In this document: in pieces, positions 1-4,883 of the stretch
Numbering within the stretch: position 1 is the first letter of the stretch
How the letters are laid out: each line of letters begins with the position of its first letter
From: JACVRW01 sp052038485
GTDB taxonomy: Bacteria; Actinomycetota; Thermoleophilia; Solirubrobacterales; Thermoleophilaceae
Assembly (NCBI GenBank): GCA_052038485.1
Contig: JBQGCL010000058.1
Location: 1-5,431 of the forward strand
DNA length: 5,431 nt
Direction: 5' to 3'
Notes under the pieces: generated by a model
Told to the model about the DNA's origin: nothing
Databases searched by the model: none
The model's input: only the letters and a program-made list of their open reading frames with translations
Made by a program: the position numbers and the translations under genes

Positions 1-510
1 CAGGCGAGCGGCACCGACTGGGCGCTCGGCATCGAGGCCGGCTCACGCGCGCTGGTGAGCGACGGAAACGGCGCCGAGCCGCTCTACCTCGAGGCGGTCG
101 AACGCCTGGGGCGCACGCGTGGTGTGGTCCACCTCGCCCGCGCACGGCTCCTGTTCGGCGAATGGCTGCGTCGCGAGAACCGGCGCGTCGACGCGCGCGA
201 GCAACTCCGAACCGCCCACGAGATGTTCAGCGAGATCGGGGCCGAGGGGTTCGCCGAGCGGGCCCGTCACGAGCTGCTGGCCACGGGCGAGACCGTGCGC
301 AAGCGGACCGACGACGCGCGCGGCGTGCTCACGCCGCAGGAGGCCCACATCGCCCGGCTCGCCAGGGAAGGCCTCTCCAACCCAGAGATCGGCGCGCAGC
401 TGTTCATCAGCCCGCGCACGGTCCAGTACCACCTGCGCAAGGTCTTCCAGAAGCTCGACATCAGCTCGCGCAACCAGCTCAACCGGATCCCGGCCAGCCA
501 GCTCAACTAG
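1..510 (+). CDS. LuxR-family transcriptional regulator, C-terminal part (5' truncated)
   Basis: The frame is open from base 1, so the gene starts outside the window; 169 residues are visible, ending in TAG at 508-510. Visible residues 1-105 read as helical repeats of the kind found in the tetratricopeptide-like arm of large ATP-dependent LuxR (MalT/LAL-type) regulators, for example the stretches around ERLGRTR, FGEWLRRE and REQLRTAHEMF. Residues about 110-161 are a classic LuxR helix-turn-helix: LTPQE, then GLSNPEIGAQLFIS, then the recognition helix SPRTVQYHLRKVFQKL and DISSRNQL. The usual Glu of the TVE-HL motif is Gln here. The protein should bind DNA as a regulator, probably with an upstream AAA/NTPase domain that is not visible. 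A GTG at 55 is only an internal codon. The target genes cannot be told from this sequence. Family assignment is firm; the large multidomain architecture is inferred from the helical arm. Confidence 0.9.
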   Translation, partial: QASGTDWALGIEAGSRALVSDGNGAEPLYLEAVERLGRTRGVVHLARARLLFGEWLRRENRRVDAREQLRTAHEMFSEIGAEGFAERARHELLATGETVRKRTDDARGVLTPQEAHIARLAREGLSNPEIGAQLFISPRTVQYHLRKVFQKLDISSRNQLNRIPASQLN

Positions 511-522
511 CCACCTGGCCGA

Positions 523-541
523 CGCGAGGCAACGCCTCGCG
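523..541 (+). terminator. GC-rich hairpin, candidate terminator of the LuxR gene
   Basis: A perfect 8-base stem (CGCGAGGC at 523-530, GCCTCGCG at 534-541) closes a 3-base AAC loop, starting 12 bases after the LuxR stop codon. There is no following T tract, so it would be a hairpin-only terminator as is often proposed for high-GC actinobacteria. It could also be a simple stable hairpin in the leader of the next gene. Confidence 0.45.
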
Positions 542-595
542 CGGGAGCCTTCGCCTCATCGCAGACCCCCTGACACCAGAGAGGCGGTGGAGCAG

Positions 596-877
596 ATGAG
601 GTACGGATACGGATTGGAATGGATCCCGGGCGGCGTCTTCATTGGAGGGGTGCTCCTGGTCCTGATCGTGCCGCCCTTCGCGCTGATCGTGCTCGCGGTG
701 GTCGCCCTCGCCGCGGTCGCCGCGCTGATCGCCCTCGCCGCGGCGATCCTCGCATCGCCGTACCTGGTCCTGCGCACCGTCCGGCGGCACCTCGCGGAGC
801 GGCAGGCAGGTCAGCCCCAGCCGGTCCTCGCGGAGCCCCAGCCGCTGCACTCAGCGGAGTCGGTCGTCGCGACCTGA
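596..877 (+). CDS. small two-helix membrane protein of unknown function
   Basis: An ATG start at 596 is preceded by GGTGGAG (586-592), a usable ribosome binding site, and gives 93 residues. The frame stays open upstream to 119, but that part overlaps the LuxR gene and shows no sign of being translated. After a short aromatic N-terminus (MRYGYGLEWIPGG) come two hydrophobic helices at about residues 13-33 and 36-58, the second very rich in Ala/Leu/Val. A basic stretch (RTVRRHLAERQ, 60-70) and a Pro/Gln-rich tail follow. By the positive-inside rule the tail is probably cytoplasmic. I do not recognise a family. It ends 26 bases before lutA, so it could be co-transcribed with the lactate genes, although nothing in the protein links it to lactate. 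Small size, good start signals and typical codon use support a real gene. Confidence 0.75.
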   Translation: MRYGYGLEWIPGGVFIGGVLLVLIVPPFALIVLAVVALAAVAALIALAAAILASPYLVLRTVRRHLAERQAGQPQPVLAEPQPLHSAESVVAT

Positions 878-900
878 GCGTCTAGCTGTACAACCTCAGG
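873..900. promoter_or_regulatory. inverted repeat just upstream of lutA
   Basis: CCTGAG (873-878) and CTCAGG (895-900) form a 6-base inverted repeat separated by 16 bases. The right arm contains the only AGG-like ribosome binding sequence of lutA (898-900, GTG start at 904), and the left arm overlaps the end of the preceding gene. It might be a regulator site or an RNA stem that occludes the lutA start; it may also be chance. A small TGTACA palindrome (887-892) sits between the arms. Confidence 0.25.
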
Positions 901-903
901 GCG

Positions 904-1575
904 GTGCGCGTCTCCCTGTTCGTCACCTGCGTCAACGACACGCTGTTCCCGAACGCCGGGCAGGCGGTCGTGCGGCTGCTCGAGCGGCTCGGGTGTGAGG
1001 TCGACTTTCCGCTCGAGCAGACCTGCTGTGGGCAGATGCACATGAACTCCGGTTACGCGCGCGAGGGGATGGCGCTGGCCCGGCGGCTCGGGCGCGTGTT
1101 CGAGGGGGCCGAGGTCATTGTGACGCCCTCGGCCTCGTGTGCCGGGATGGTGCGTCACCAGCTGGAGGAGGGTCCGCCGGTCTACGAGCTGTCGGAGTTC
1201 CTGATCGACCGGCTCGGGGTCGAGGACGTCGGCGCCCACTTCCCTCACCGCGTCACGTTCCACCCGACCTGCCACTCGCTGCGCGAGCTGGGCGTCGGGG
1301 ACCGCCCGCTTCGGCTGCTGCGCGCGGTCCAGGGCATCGAGCTGGTCGAGCTGCCGGCGGCCGACGAGTGCTGCGGCTTCGGCGGCACGTTCGCGATCAA
1401 GAACGCCGACGTGTCGTCCGCGATGCTCGCCGACAAGGTGCGGGCGGTGCTCGACACCGGCGCCGAGGTCGTGTGCGCGGCCGACAGCTCGTGCCTGATG
1501 CACATCGGCGGCGCGCTGTCGCGCCAGCGGACCGGGGTGCGCACGGCGCACCTGGCCGAGGTGCTGGCGTCGTGA
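904..1575 (+). CDS. lutA: L-lactate utilisation protein LutA (iron-sulphur CCG-domain subunit)
   Basis: LutA (LldE/YkgE type) is the cysteine-rich subunit of the LutABC complex that oxidises L-lactate to pyruvate in the cytoplasm. The 223-residue product is near the usual length of about 240. It opens MRVSLFVTCVNDTLFP, the standard N-terminus of the family, which fixes the GTG start at 904. Two CCG domains are visible. The first has C9, then C41-C42-G43 in TCCGQMHMNSGY, then C79 in SASCAGM. The second has C123 in HPTCHS, then C156-C157-G158 in ECCGFGGTFAIKNADVS, then C197 in DSSCLMHIGG. In relatives (heterodisulphide reductase HdrB, GlcF) such cysteines bind iron-sulphur clusters. The stop TGA overlaps the next start as GTGA (1572-1575), implying translational coupling with the LutB-LutC frame. 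No lactate permease gene is in the window. Confidence 0.93.
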   Translation: MRVSLFVTCVNDTLFPNAGQAVVRLLERLGCEVDFPLEQTCCGQMHMNSGYAREGMALARRLGRVFEGAEVIVTPSASCAGMVRHQLEEGPPVYELSEFLIDRLGVEDVGAHFPHRVTFHPTCHSLRELGVGDRPLRLLRAVQGIELVELPAADECCGFGGTFAIKNADVSSAMLADKVRAVLDTGAEVVCAADSSCLMHIGGALSRQRTGVRTAHLAEVLAS

Positions 1576-3692
1576 GCTCGCGCAGCGGCTTCCCCGCCGC
1601 GGCGTCGAAGACGCTGGGCGACACGCAGCTCCGCCGCAACCTGCGCAAGGCCACCACCCACATCCGCGCGAAGCGCGCCGAGGTGGTGGAGGAGCTGCCG
1701 GACTGGGCGGAGCTGCGCTCGGCCGGACGTGCGATCAAGGACTGCGCGCTCGCGGACCTCGGCCCGGCGCTCGAGCGGCTCGAAGCCGCCGTGGTCGCTG
1801 CGGGCGGGGTGGTGCACTGGGCCAACGACGGCACAGAGGCGTGCTCGATCGTCTCTTCGCTCGCTCGGGGGGCGGGCGTGTCCGAAGTCGTGAAGGTCAA
1901 GTCGATCGTGACCGACGAGATCAAGCTCAACGAGGCGCTCGCGACGGCCGGCGTGCGGGCGGTCGAGACGGACCTCGCCGAGCTGATCGTCCAGCTCGGC
2001 GACGACATGCAGTCGCACATCCTCGTGCCGGCGATCCACAAGAACCGCGCCGAGATCCGCGACCTGTTCGCGCGCGAGCTGAACCTGCCCGACCTCAGCG
2101 ACGAGCCCGCGGCGCTCACCGAGGCCGCGCGGCTGCACCTGCGGCGCAAGTTCCTCGACGCCCGCTTCGGCGTCTCGGGCGCGAACTTCGCGGTCGCGGA
2201 GACCGGCACCGTCTGCGTCTTCGAATCCGAGGGCAACGGGCGCATGTGCACGACGCTGCCCGAGGTGCTCGTGACGGTGATGGGCATCGAGAAGCTCGTG
2301 CCCGCCTGGCAGGACATGGAGGTCTTCCTCCAGCTGCTGCCGCGCTCGTCGACCGGGGAGCGGATGAACCCGTACACGTCGTTCTGGACCGGCGTGACGG
2401 AGGGCGACGGGCCGCGCGAGTTCCACCTCGTGCTGCTCGACAACGGCCGCACCGACGTGCTCGCCGACCAGGTCGGCCGCCAGTCGCTGCGCTGCATCCG
2501 CTGCTCCGCCTGCCTGAACGTCTGCCCGGTCTACTCGCGCGTGGGCGGGCACGCGTATGAGTCGGTCTATCCGGGTCCGATCGGCGCGATCCTGACGCCG
2601 CAGCTGCACGGGATGCGGGAGGGCCGGACGCTGCCGTACGCATCGTCGCTGTGCGGCGCGTGCTACGAGGTCTGTCCGGTGGCGATCGACATCCCGAAGG
2701 TGCTGGTGCACCTCCGGGAGCGGGTGGTCTCGACGGATCCTTCGTGGAAGCCGGAAAAGGCAGCGATGAAGGGGCTCTATCGCGCCTTTTCTTCAAGACG
2801 CGCCTTCGAGACCGCCCAGAAAGCCGCGCAACTGGGCCGGCCGCTGGCCCGGGGCGGACGAATCGGCCGGCTGCCCTGGCCGCTCTCGGCGTGGACCTCG
2901 ACCCGCGACCTGCCCGCGCCGCCGGCCGAGACCTTCCGCGACTGGTGGCGCCGCGAGCGCGGCGAGGGCGAGCCGACCGCCCCGGCGCCACGAAGTCGTC
3001 ATTTGCCCCCTATAGCGGCGTCAAGGACAACCTCGTCGGTGCGAAGCGCGTTCGCTGAGGGCGGCGACGCTCGCGCCGCCATCCTTGGCCGCATCCGTCA
3101 AGCGCTCGCCAATGACCAAGCGGCGCCGGAAGTGCCGCGTGAGTACCGGCGTCACGACACTCGCGGGCGCTCCGAGACCGTCGACACCTTCGCCGAGCGC
3201 GCCGGCGAGTACCGCGCCACGGTCACCCGCGCGGTCGCGAGGGATCTCCCGGCCACGCTGGCCGACCTCTGCCGGCGCCGTGGCGCTCAGCGCGTGGCCG
3301 TGCCGCCGGGACTGCCGGACGAGTGGCGCCCGCACGGGGTCGAGCTCGTCCCGGACCGCCCGCTCGGCGCCCACGACCTCGACTCCCTGGACGGCACCAT
3401 CACCGGCGCCGCCATCGCGATCGCCGAGACCGGCACGATCGTGCTCGACGGCGGGCCTGGTCAAGGCCGGCGCGCGCTCACGCTCGTGCCCGACTATCAC
3501 CTCTGCCTGGTGCGCGAGGACCAGATCGTGGGCCTCGTGCCCGAGGCCGTCGCCGCCCTCGAGTCCGCGGTCGAGGCGGGCCGGCCGCTGACGTTCATCG
3601 CGGGGCCGTCCGCCACGTCGGACATCGAGCTGAACCGCGTCGAGGGCGTCCACGGACCGCGGACGCTCGACATCGTCGTCGTCGGCGACTAG
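1572..3692 (+). CDS. lutB: LutB-LutC: L-lactate utilisation iron-sulphur protein fused in frame to LUD-domain protein
   Basis: One uninterrupted frame of 706 codons holds what are normally two genes. The GTG at 1572 overlaps the lutA stop and has GAGGTG (1558-1563) eight bases upstream; the same frame is open back to 1137, but that part lies inside lutA. Residues 1 to about 462 are LutB. It has a LUD domain with KSIVTDEIKLNEA (from K110), PAIHKNR (H156) and AETG (209-212). Ferredoxin-type cysteines follow at C308, C311, C314, C318 (CIRCSACLNVCP) and C361, C364, C368 (CGACYEVCP), and the body ends near FRDWWRRERG. Residues about 463-495 are a Pro/Ser/Thr/Arg-rich junction. Residues about 496-706 are LutC, starting AILGRIRQAL, with the second LUD signature AETGTIVLDGGPGQGRRALT (618 on), PDYHLC and SATSDIELNRVEGVHGPRTL. 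Together with LutA this should form the lactate-oxidising complex. Codon phase is disturbed over 2990-3058, so a one-base indel separating two genes is the main alternative. Confidence 0.82.
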   Translation: MSSRSGFPAAASKTLGDTQLRRNLRKATTHIRAKRAEVVEELPDWAELRSAGRAIKDCALADLGPALERLEAAVVAAGGVVHWANDGTEACSIVSSLARGAGVSEVVKVKSIVTDEIKLNEALATAGVRAVETDLAELIVQLGDDMQSHILVPAIHKNRAEIRDLFARELNLPDLSDEPAALTEAARLHLRRKFLDARFGVSGANFAVAETGTVCVFESEGNGRMCTTLPEVLVTVMGIEKLVPAWQDMEVFLQLLPRSSTGERMNPYTSFWTGVTEGDGPREFHLVLLDNGRTDVLADQVGRQSLRCIRCSACLNVCPVYSRVGGHAYESVYPGPIGAILTPQLHGMREGRTLPYASSLCGACYEVCPVAIDIPKVLVHLRERVVSTDPSWKPEKAAMKGLYRAFSSRRAFETAQKAAQLGRPLARGGRIGRLPWPLSAWTSTRDLPAPPAETFRDWWRRERGEGEPTAPAPRSRHLPPIAASRTTSSVRSAFAEGGDARAAILGRIRQALANDQAAPEVPREYRRHDTRGRSETVDTFAERAGEYRATVTRAVARDLPATLADLCRRRGAQRVAVPPGLPDEWRPHGVELVPDRPLGAHDLDSLDGTITGAAIAIAETGTIVLDGGPGQGRRALTLVPDYHLCLVREDQIVGLVPEAVAALESAVEAGRPLTFIAGPSATSDIELNRVEGVHGPRTLDIVVVGD
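3039..3692 (+). other. lutC: LutC module, with a possible independent start
   Basis: This is the LutC part of the long frame. If the fusion is an artefact or the protein is also made separately, the best start is GTG at 3039, with AAGGA (3023-3027) 11 bases upstream; the product would be 217 residues, a normal LutC length. LutC is a LUD-domain subunit needed for lactate oxidation. The body from about 3060 to the TAG at 3690-3692 reads as a complete LutC with no missing conserved blocks. It is listed as a module, not as a second gene, because no stop separates it from LutB in this sequence. Confidence 0.55.
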
Positions 3693-3775
3693 CTCGAGCC
3701 GCGCTTCTGCCCCACGGCGCGGATCAGCTGCGCCTTGCCCATCTTCGAGCGGCCAAGGCGGGTTGCCTCGCGCAT
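3689..3775 (-). pseudogene. minus-strand gene remnant with HeH/Rho_N-like C-terminal motif
   Basis: Read on the minus strand from an ATG at 3775 to TAG at 3691-3689, this encodes 28 residues: MREATRL, then GRSKMGKAQLIRAV, then GQKRGSS. The G-R-S-K-M-x-K-A-Q-L pattern resembles the C-terminal helix-extended-loop-helix (HeH/SAP/Rho_N-like) segment of small actinobacterial proteins often labelled plasmid stabilisation or Rho termination factor N-terminal. The partner helix and the basic N-terminal part expected in such proteins are not found. The frame continues upstream to an ATG at 3850 (53 residues in all), but that extension reads as Pro/Arg-rich non-domain sequence. Third-position GC cannot decide the strand here, because a plus-strand frame shares the same third positions; only the motif supports it. 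The stop overlaps the lutC stop in a shared CTAG. It is probably a truncated relic, or else a real very small gene, or chance. Confidence 0.38.
3699..3722. terminator. hairpin after lutC, candidate terminator
   Basis: CCGCGC (3699-3704) pairs with GCGCGG (3717-3722) around a 12-base loop, starting 7 bases after the lutC stop. An 8-base palindrome GCTCGAGC (3692-3699) directly precedes it. No T tract follows on the plus strand, and the same bases may encode the end of a minus-strand remnant, so the call is weak. Confidence 0.3.
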
Positions 3776-3813
3776 GTCGTTTCGTGGCTGCCCGGGCCCC
3801 AGCGAGGGGAAAC

Positions 3814-3840
3814 GGGTTGCACGATCCGGGGCACGGGTAG
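3814..3840 (+). promoter_or_regulatory. possible stress-sigma (SigB/SigF-like) promoter
   Basis: GGGTTG (3814-3819) and GGGTAG (3835-3840) are separated by 15 bases. This is close to the GTTT / GGGTAT pattern with a 14-16 base spacer known for SigB/SigF-type factors of actinobacteria, with one mismatch in each box. It would place the start of transcription at or very near the ATG at 3849, giving an almost leaderless message. The fit to a stress-type gene downstream is attractive but the match is imperfect. Confidence 0.3.
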
Positions 3841-3848
3841 GCGGAAGC

Positions 3849-4091
3849 ATGGCCAAAGATCACGGACCCAGCGTCAAGAACGACAAGCAGTACGAGGGCC
3901 TGCGCAAGAAGGGGATGTCGAAGGAGCGCGCCGCCAAGATCGCGAACACCCCGAATGCCTCGAAGAAGGGCGGCGAGCACAGCCACAGCGGCGGCTCGAG
4001 CCAGAGCAGCAAGAGCAGCGGCTCGGGCAGCGGCGGCAACCGCGTCCAGAAGCAGGCCGCCGGGCGCAAGGGCGGCAAGGCCTCTTCCTAG
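3849..4091 (+). CDS. small basic KGG-motif protein (DUF7218-like)
   Basis: ATG at 3849 follows AGGCGGA (3839-3845) and yields 80 residues. The start is fixed by MAKDHGPSVKNDKQYEGLRKKGMSK..., which I recall as the conserved N-terminus of a small actinobacterial family (DUF7218, sometimes named Rho termination factor-like). The frame is open upstream to 3735, but that extension shows nothing conserved. Residues 1-38 hold the conserved block, including GLRKKGMSKERAAKIAN, a short basic helix. Residues 41-63 are a flexible Ser/Gly/His-rich stretch. The end, QKQAAGRKGGKA, carries the R/K-GG motif seen in stress-induced KGG proteins such as GsiB. No signal peptide or membrane helix is seen. Function is unknown; a DNA- or RNA-binding or desiccation/stress role is inference from charge and motif. 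It stands alone, separated by about 150 bases from its neighbours on each side. Confidence 0.82.
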   Translation: MAKDHGPSVKNDKQYEGLRKKGMSKERAAKIANTPNASKKGGEHSHSGGSSQSSKSSGSGSGGNRVQKQAAGRKGGKASS

Positions 4092-4093
4092 AC

Positions 4094-4105
4094 CCTGCCG
4101 GCAGG
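4094..4105. repeat. 12-base perfect palindrome after the KGG gene
   Basis: CCTGCCGGCAGG begins three bases after the stop of the preceding gene. As RNA it could only form a short stem of about 4 bases with a CCGG loop, so it is a weak terminator candidate. CAGCG (4106-4110) can pair with a CGCTG near 4135, which would enlarge the structure. Nothing else is recognisable between 4092 and the copper promoter. Confidence 0.25.
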
Positions 4106-4164
4106 CAGCGCCTGAGCCTCATCGGGCGGCCCGCCGCTGGTCTCCTTGTGTGACTGACCTCTCA

Positions 4165-4193
4165 TTGACATACCCATAGGGGGTATGTACCTT
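4165..4193 (+). promoter_or_regulatory. sigma-70-type promoter of the copper operon
   Basis: TTGACA (4165-4170) is a perfect -35 box. After exactly 17 bases comes TACCTT (4188-4193), a fair -10 box for a high-GC genome. Transcription should start near 4200, about 50 bases before the copZ-like gene. The normal 17-base spacer argues for control by a repressor and against a MerR/CueR-type activator, which uses 19-20 base spacers. Confidence 0.75.
4168..4188. promoter_or_regulatory. CsoR-type copper operator 1, within the promoter
   Basis: ACATACCC (4168-4175) and GGGTATGT (4181-4188) are perfect inverted arms around a 5-base ATAGG centre. The ATACCC...GGGTAT core is the pattern of operators for CsoR, the copper-sensing repressor that leaves DNA on binding Cu(I). 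The palindrome fills the spacer and touches both the -35 and -10 boxes, so a bound repressor would block RNA polymerase. Related CsoR/RcnR-family sensors (for example of nickel or sulphur species) use similar sites, but the genes downstream favour copper. Confidence 0.75.
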
Positions 4194-4208
4194 CTGTCCC
4201 GTCCGGGA

Positions 4209-4227
4209 GATACCCCCGGGGTGTATC
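4209..4227. promoter_or_regulatory. CsoR-type copper operator 2, downstream of the start site
   Basis: GATACCCCCGGGGTGTATC is a 19-base palindrome with 8 of 9 arm pairs matching, again with the ATACCCC/GGGGT-TAT signature. Its centre (4218) lies 40 bases from the centre of operator 1 (4178), close to four helical turns, so two CsoR tetramers could sit on about the same face. It falls in the expected 5' untranslated region, where a bound repressor would act as a roadblock. Confidence 0.65.
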
Positions 4228-4251
4228 GTTCAAGGAACCAAGGGACAGTCA

Positions 4252-4476
4252 ATGAGCACCAGCACCGAGTCCACCAACCTCAGCTTCGCCGTCGAGGGCA
4301 TCAGTTGCGATCACTGCCGGGTTGCCATCACCAGTGAGGTGACCCAGGTCAGCGGCGTCCGGTCCGTCGATGTGGACGTGAACGCAAAGACCGTTCGCGT
4401 CAGCGGAACGGATCTCGACCCGGCTGCGGTCGTCGACGCGATCGACGAGGCCGGCTACGACGCGGTGCGGTCATGA
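4252..4476 (+). CDS. copZ: CopZ-like copper chaperone (heavy-metal-associated domain protein)
   Basis: This is a 74-residue cytoplasmic protein made of a single HMA (ferredoxin-like fold) domain. The metal-binding loop is GISCDHC, with Cu(I)-ligand cysteines C19 and C22; the residue before S18-C19 is Ile where many CopZ proteins have Met. Further HMA marks are VSGVRSVDVDVNAKTVRV (33-50) and the C-terminal IDEAGYDAV with Y69. The expected role is to bind Cu(I) and pass it to an exporter or to CsoR. ATG 4252 has AAGGGA (4240-4245) six bases upstream. It is the first gene after the copper promoter and two CsoR-type operators, which supports copper over mercury. Its stop overlaps the next ATG as ATGA (4473-4476), so the following gene is probably translationally coupled. 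No copper ATPase partner is seen within the window. Confidence 0.9.
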   Translation: MSTSTESTNLSFAVEGISCDHCRVAITSEVTQVSGVRSVDVDVNAKTVRVSGTDLDPAAVVDAIDEAGYDAVRS

Positions 4477-4883
4477 GCGCCTCGACGCGCCGCTTCGCCC
4501 GCCACTACCTCGAGATGGTCGTCGCGATGTTCGCCGGCATGGGCGTGCTGCTCCCGCCGCTGGGCATGGCCACGCGCGCGCTGTTCGGCGTGGGCCTGCA
4601 CGGCAACGCGGCGCTGATGATCTCCGCGATGGCGCTCACGATGACTGTCCCGATGGTCGCCTGGATGCGCTTCCGCGGGCACGGCTGGGCGCCCTGCGGC
4701 GACATGACCGCCGCGATGGTGCTCCCGACGCTGGCCGTCCTGGCCCTGCTGTGGACCGACCTGCTCTCGGACGTCGGCACGCTGCTCGTCATAGAGCACG
4801 CGGTGATGCTGCCGGCGATGCTCGTCGCGATGCTGCTGCGCCGCGCCGAGTACACCCACCATCACGCGGCGGTGGTCGCGTGA
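4473..4883 (+). CDS. methionine-rich four-helix membrane protein of the copper operon
   Basis: The protein has 136 residues with four predicted membrane helices at about 13-33, 46-65, 79-98 and 101-122. Fifteen residues are Met, spaced by four within helices: 15-19-23; 49-53-57-61-65; 78-82; 112-116-120. Such spacing puts the thioethers on one face of each helix, which would suit Cu(I) handling. Other possible ligands are H43, H70, C75 (in RGHGWAPCGDM), H109 and the C-terminal H129-H131 cluster. Similar actinobacterial proteins are sometimes annotated as FliP-like, but I see no flagellar features and regard that name as unreliable. The ATG at 4473 overlaps the copZ-like stop, and the gene's own TGA overlaps the next GTG (4880-4883), so it sits inside a tight operon under copper-type control. 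A role as a small copper transporter or membrane chaperone is inference. Confidence 0.82.
   Translation: MSASTRRFARHYLEMVVAMFAGMGVLLPPLGMATRALFGVGLHGNAALMISAMALTMTVPMVAWMRFRGHGWAPCGDMTAAMVLPTLAVLALLWTDLLSDVGTLLVIEHAVMLPAMLVAMLLRRAEYTHHHAAVVA

Noticed and set aside
119..595. Upstream extension of the small membrane protein frame
   Set aside because: It overlaps the LuxR gene and is Ser/Arg/Ala-rich with no domain; the ATG at 596 with GGTGGAG is a far better start.
811..1551. Long minus-strand open frame opposite lutA
   Set aside because: It is antisense to a convincing LutA with all CCG motifs; its product is Arg/Gln/His-rich and shows no domain. Long antisense frames are expected at this GC content.
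1137..1571. N-terminal extension of the LutB frame into lutA
   Set aside because: The extension is Arg/Gly/Ala-rich shadow sequence; LutB homology begins just after GTG 1572, which has a ribosome binding site and the expected 4-base overlap.
1245..2711. Long minus-strand open frame opposite lutB
   Set aside because: Low-complexity Arg/His/Asp-rich translation, antisense to conserved LUD and iron-sulphur motifs; a GC-driven shadow.
3735..3848. Upstream extension of the KGG protein
   Set aside because: The conserved family N-terminus starts exactly at ATG 3849, which has its own ribosome binding site; the extra 38 residues look non-conserved.
4165..4193. CueR/MerR-type copper activator promoter
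   Set aside because: The -35 to -10 spacer is 17 bases, not the stretched 19-20 bases needed by MerR-family activators, and the palindrome has the CsoR pattern.
4473..4883. FliP flagellar export protein
   Set aside because: At 136 residues with Met-laddered helices in a copper operon it lacks the length, motifs and neighbours of FliP.
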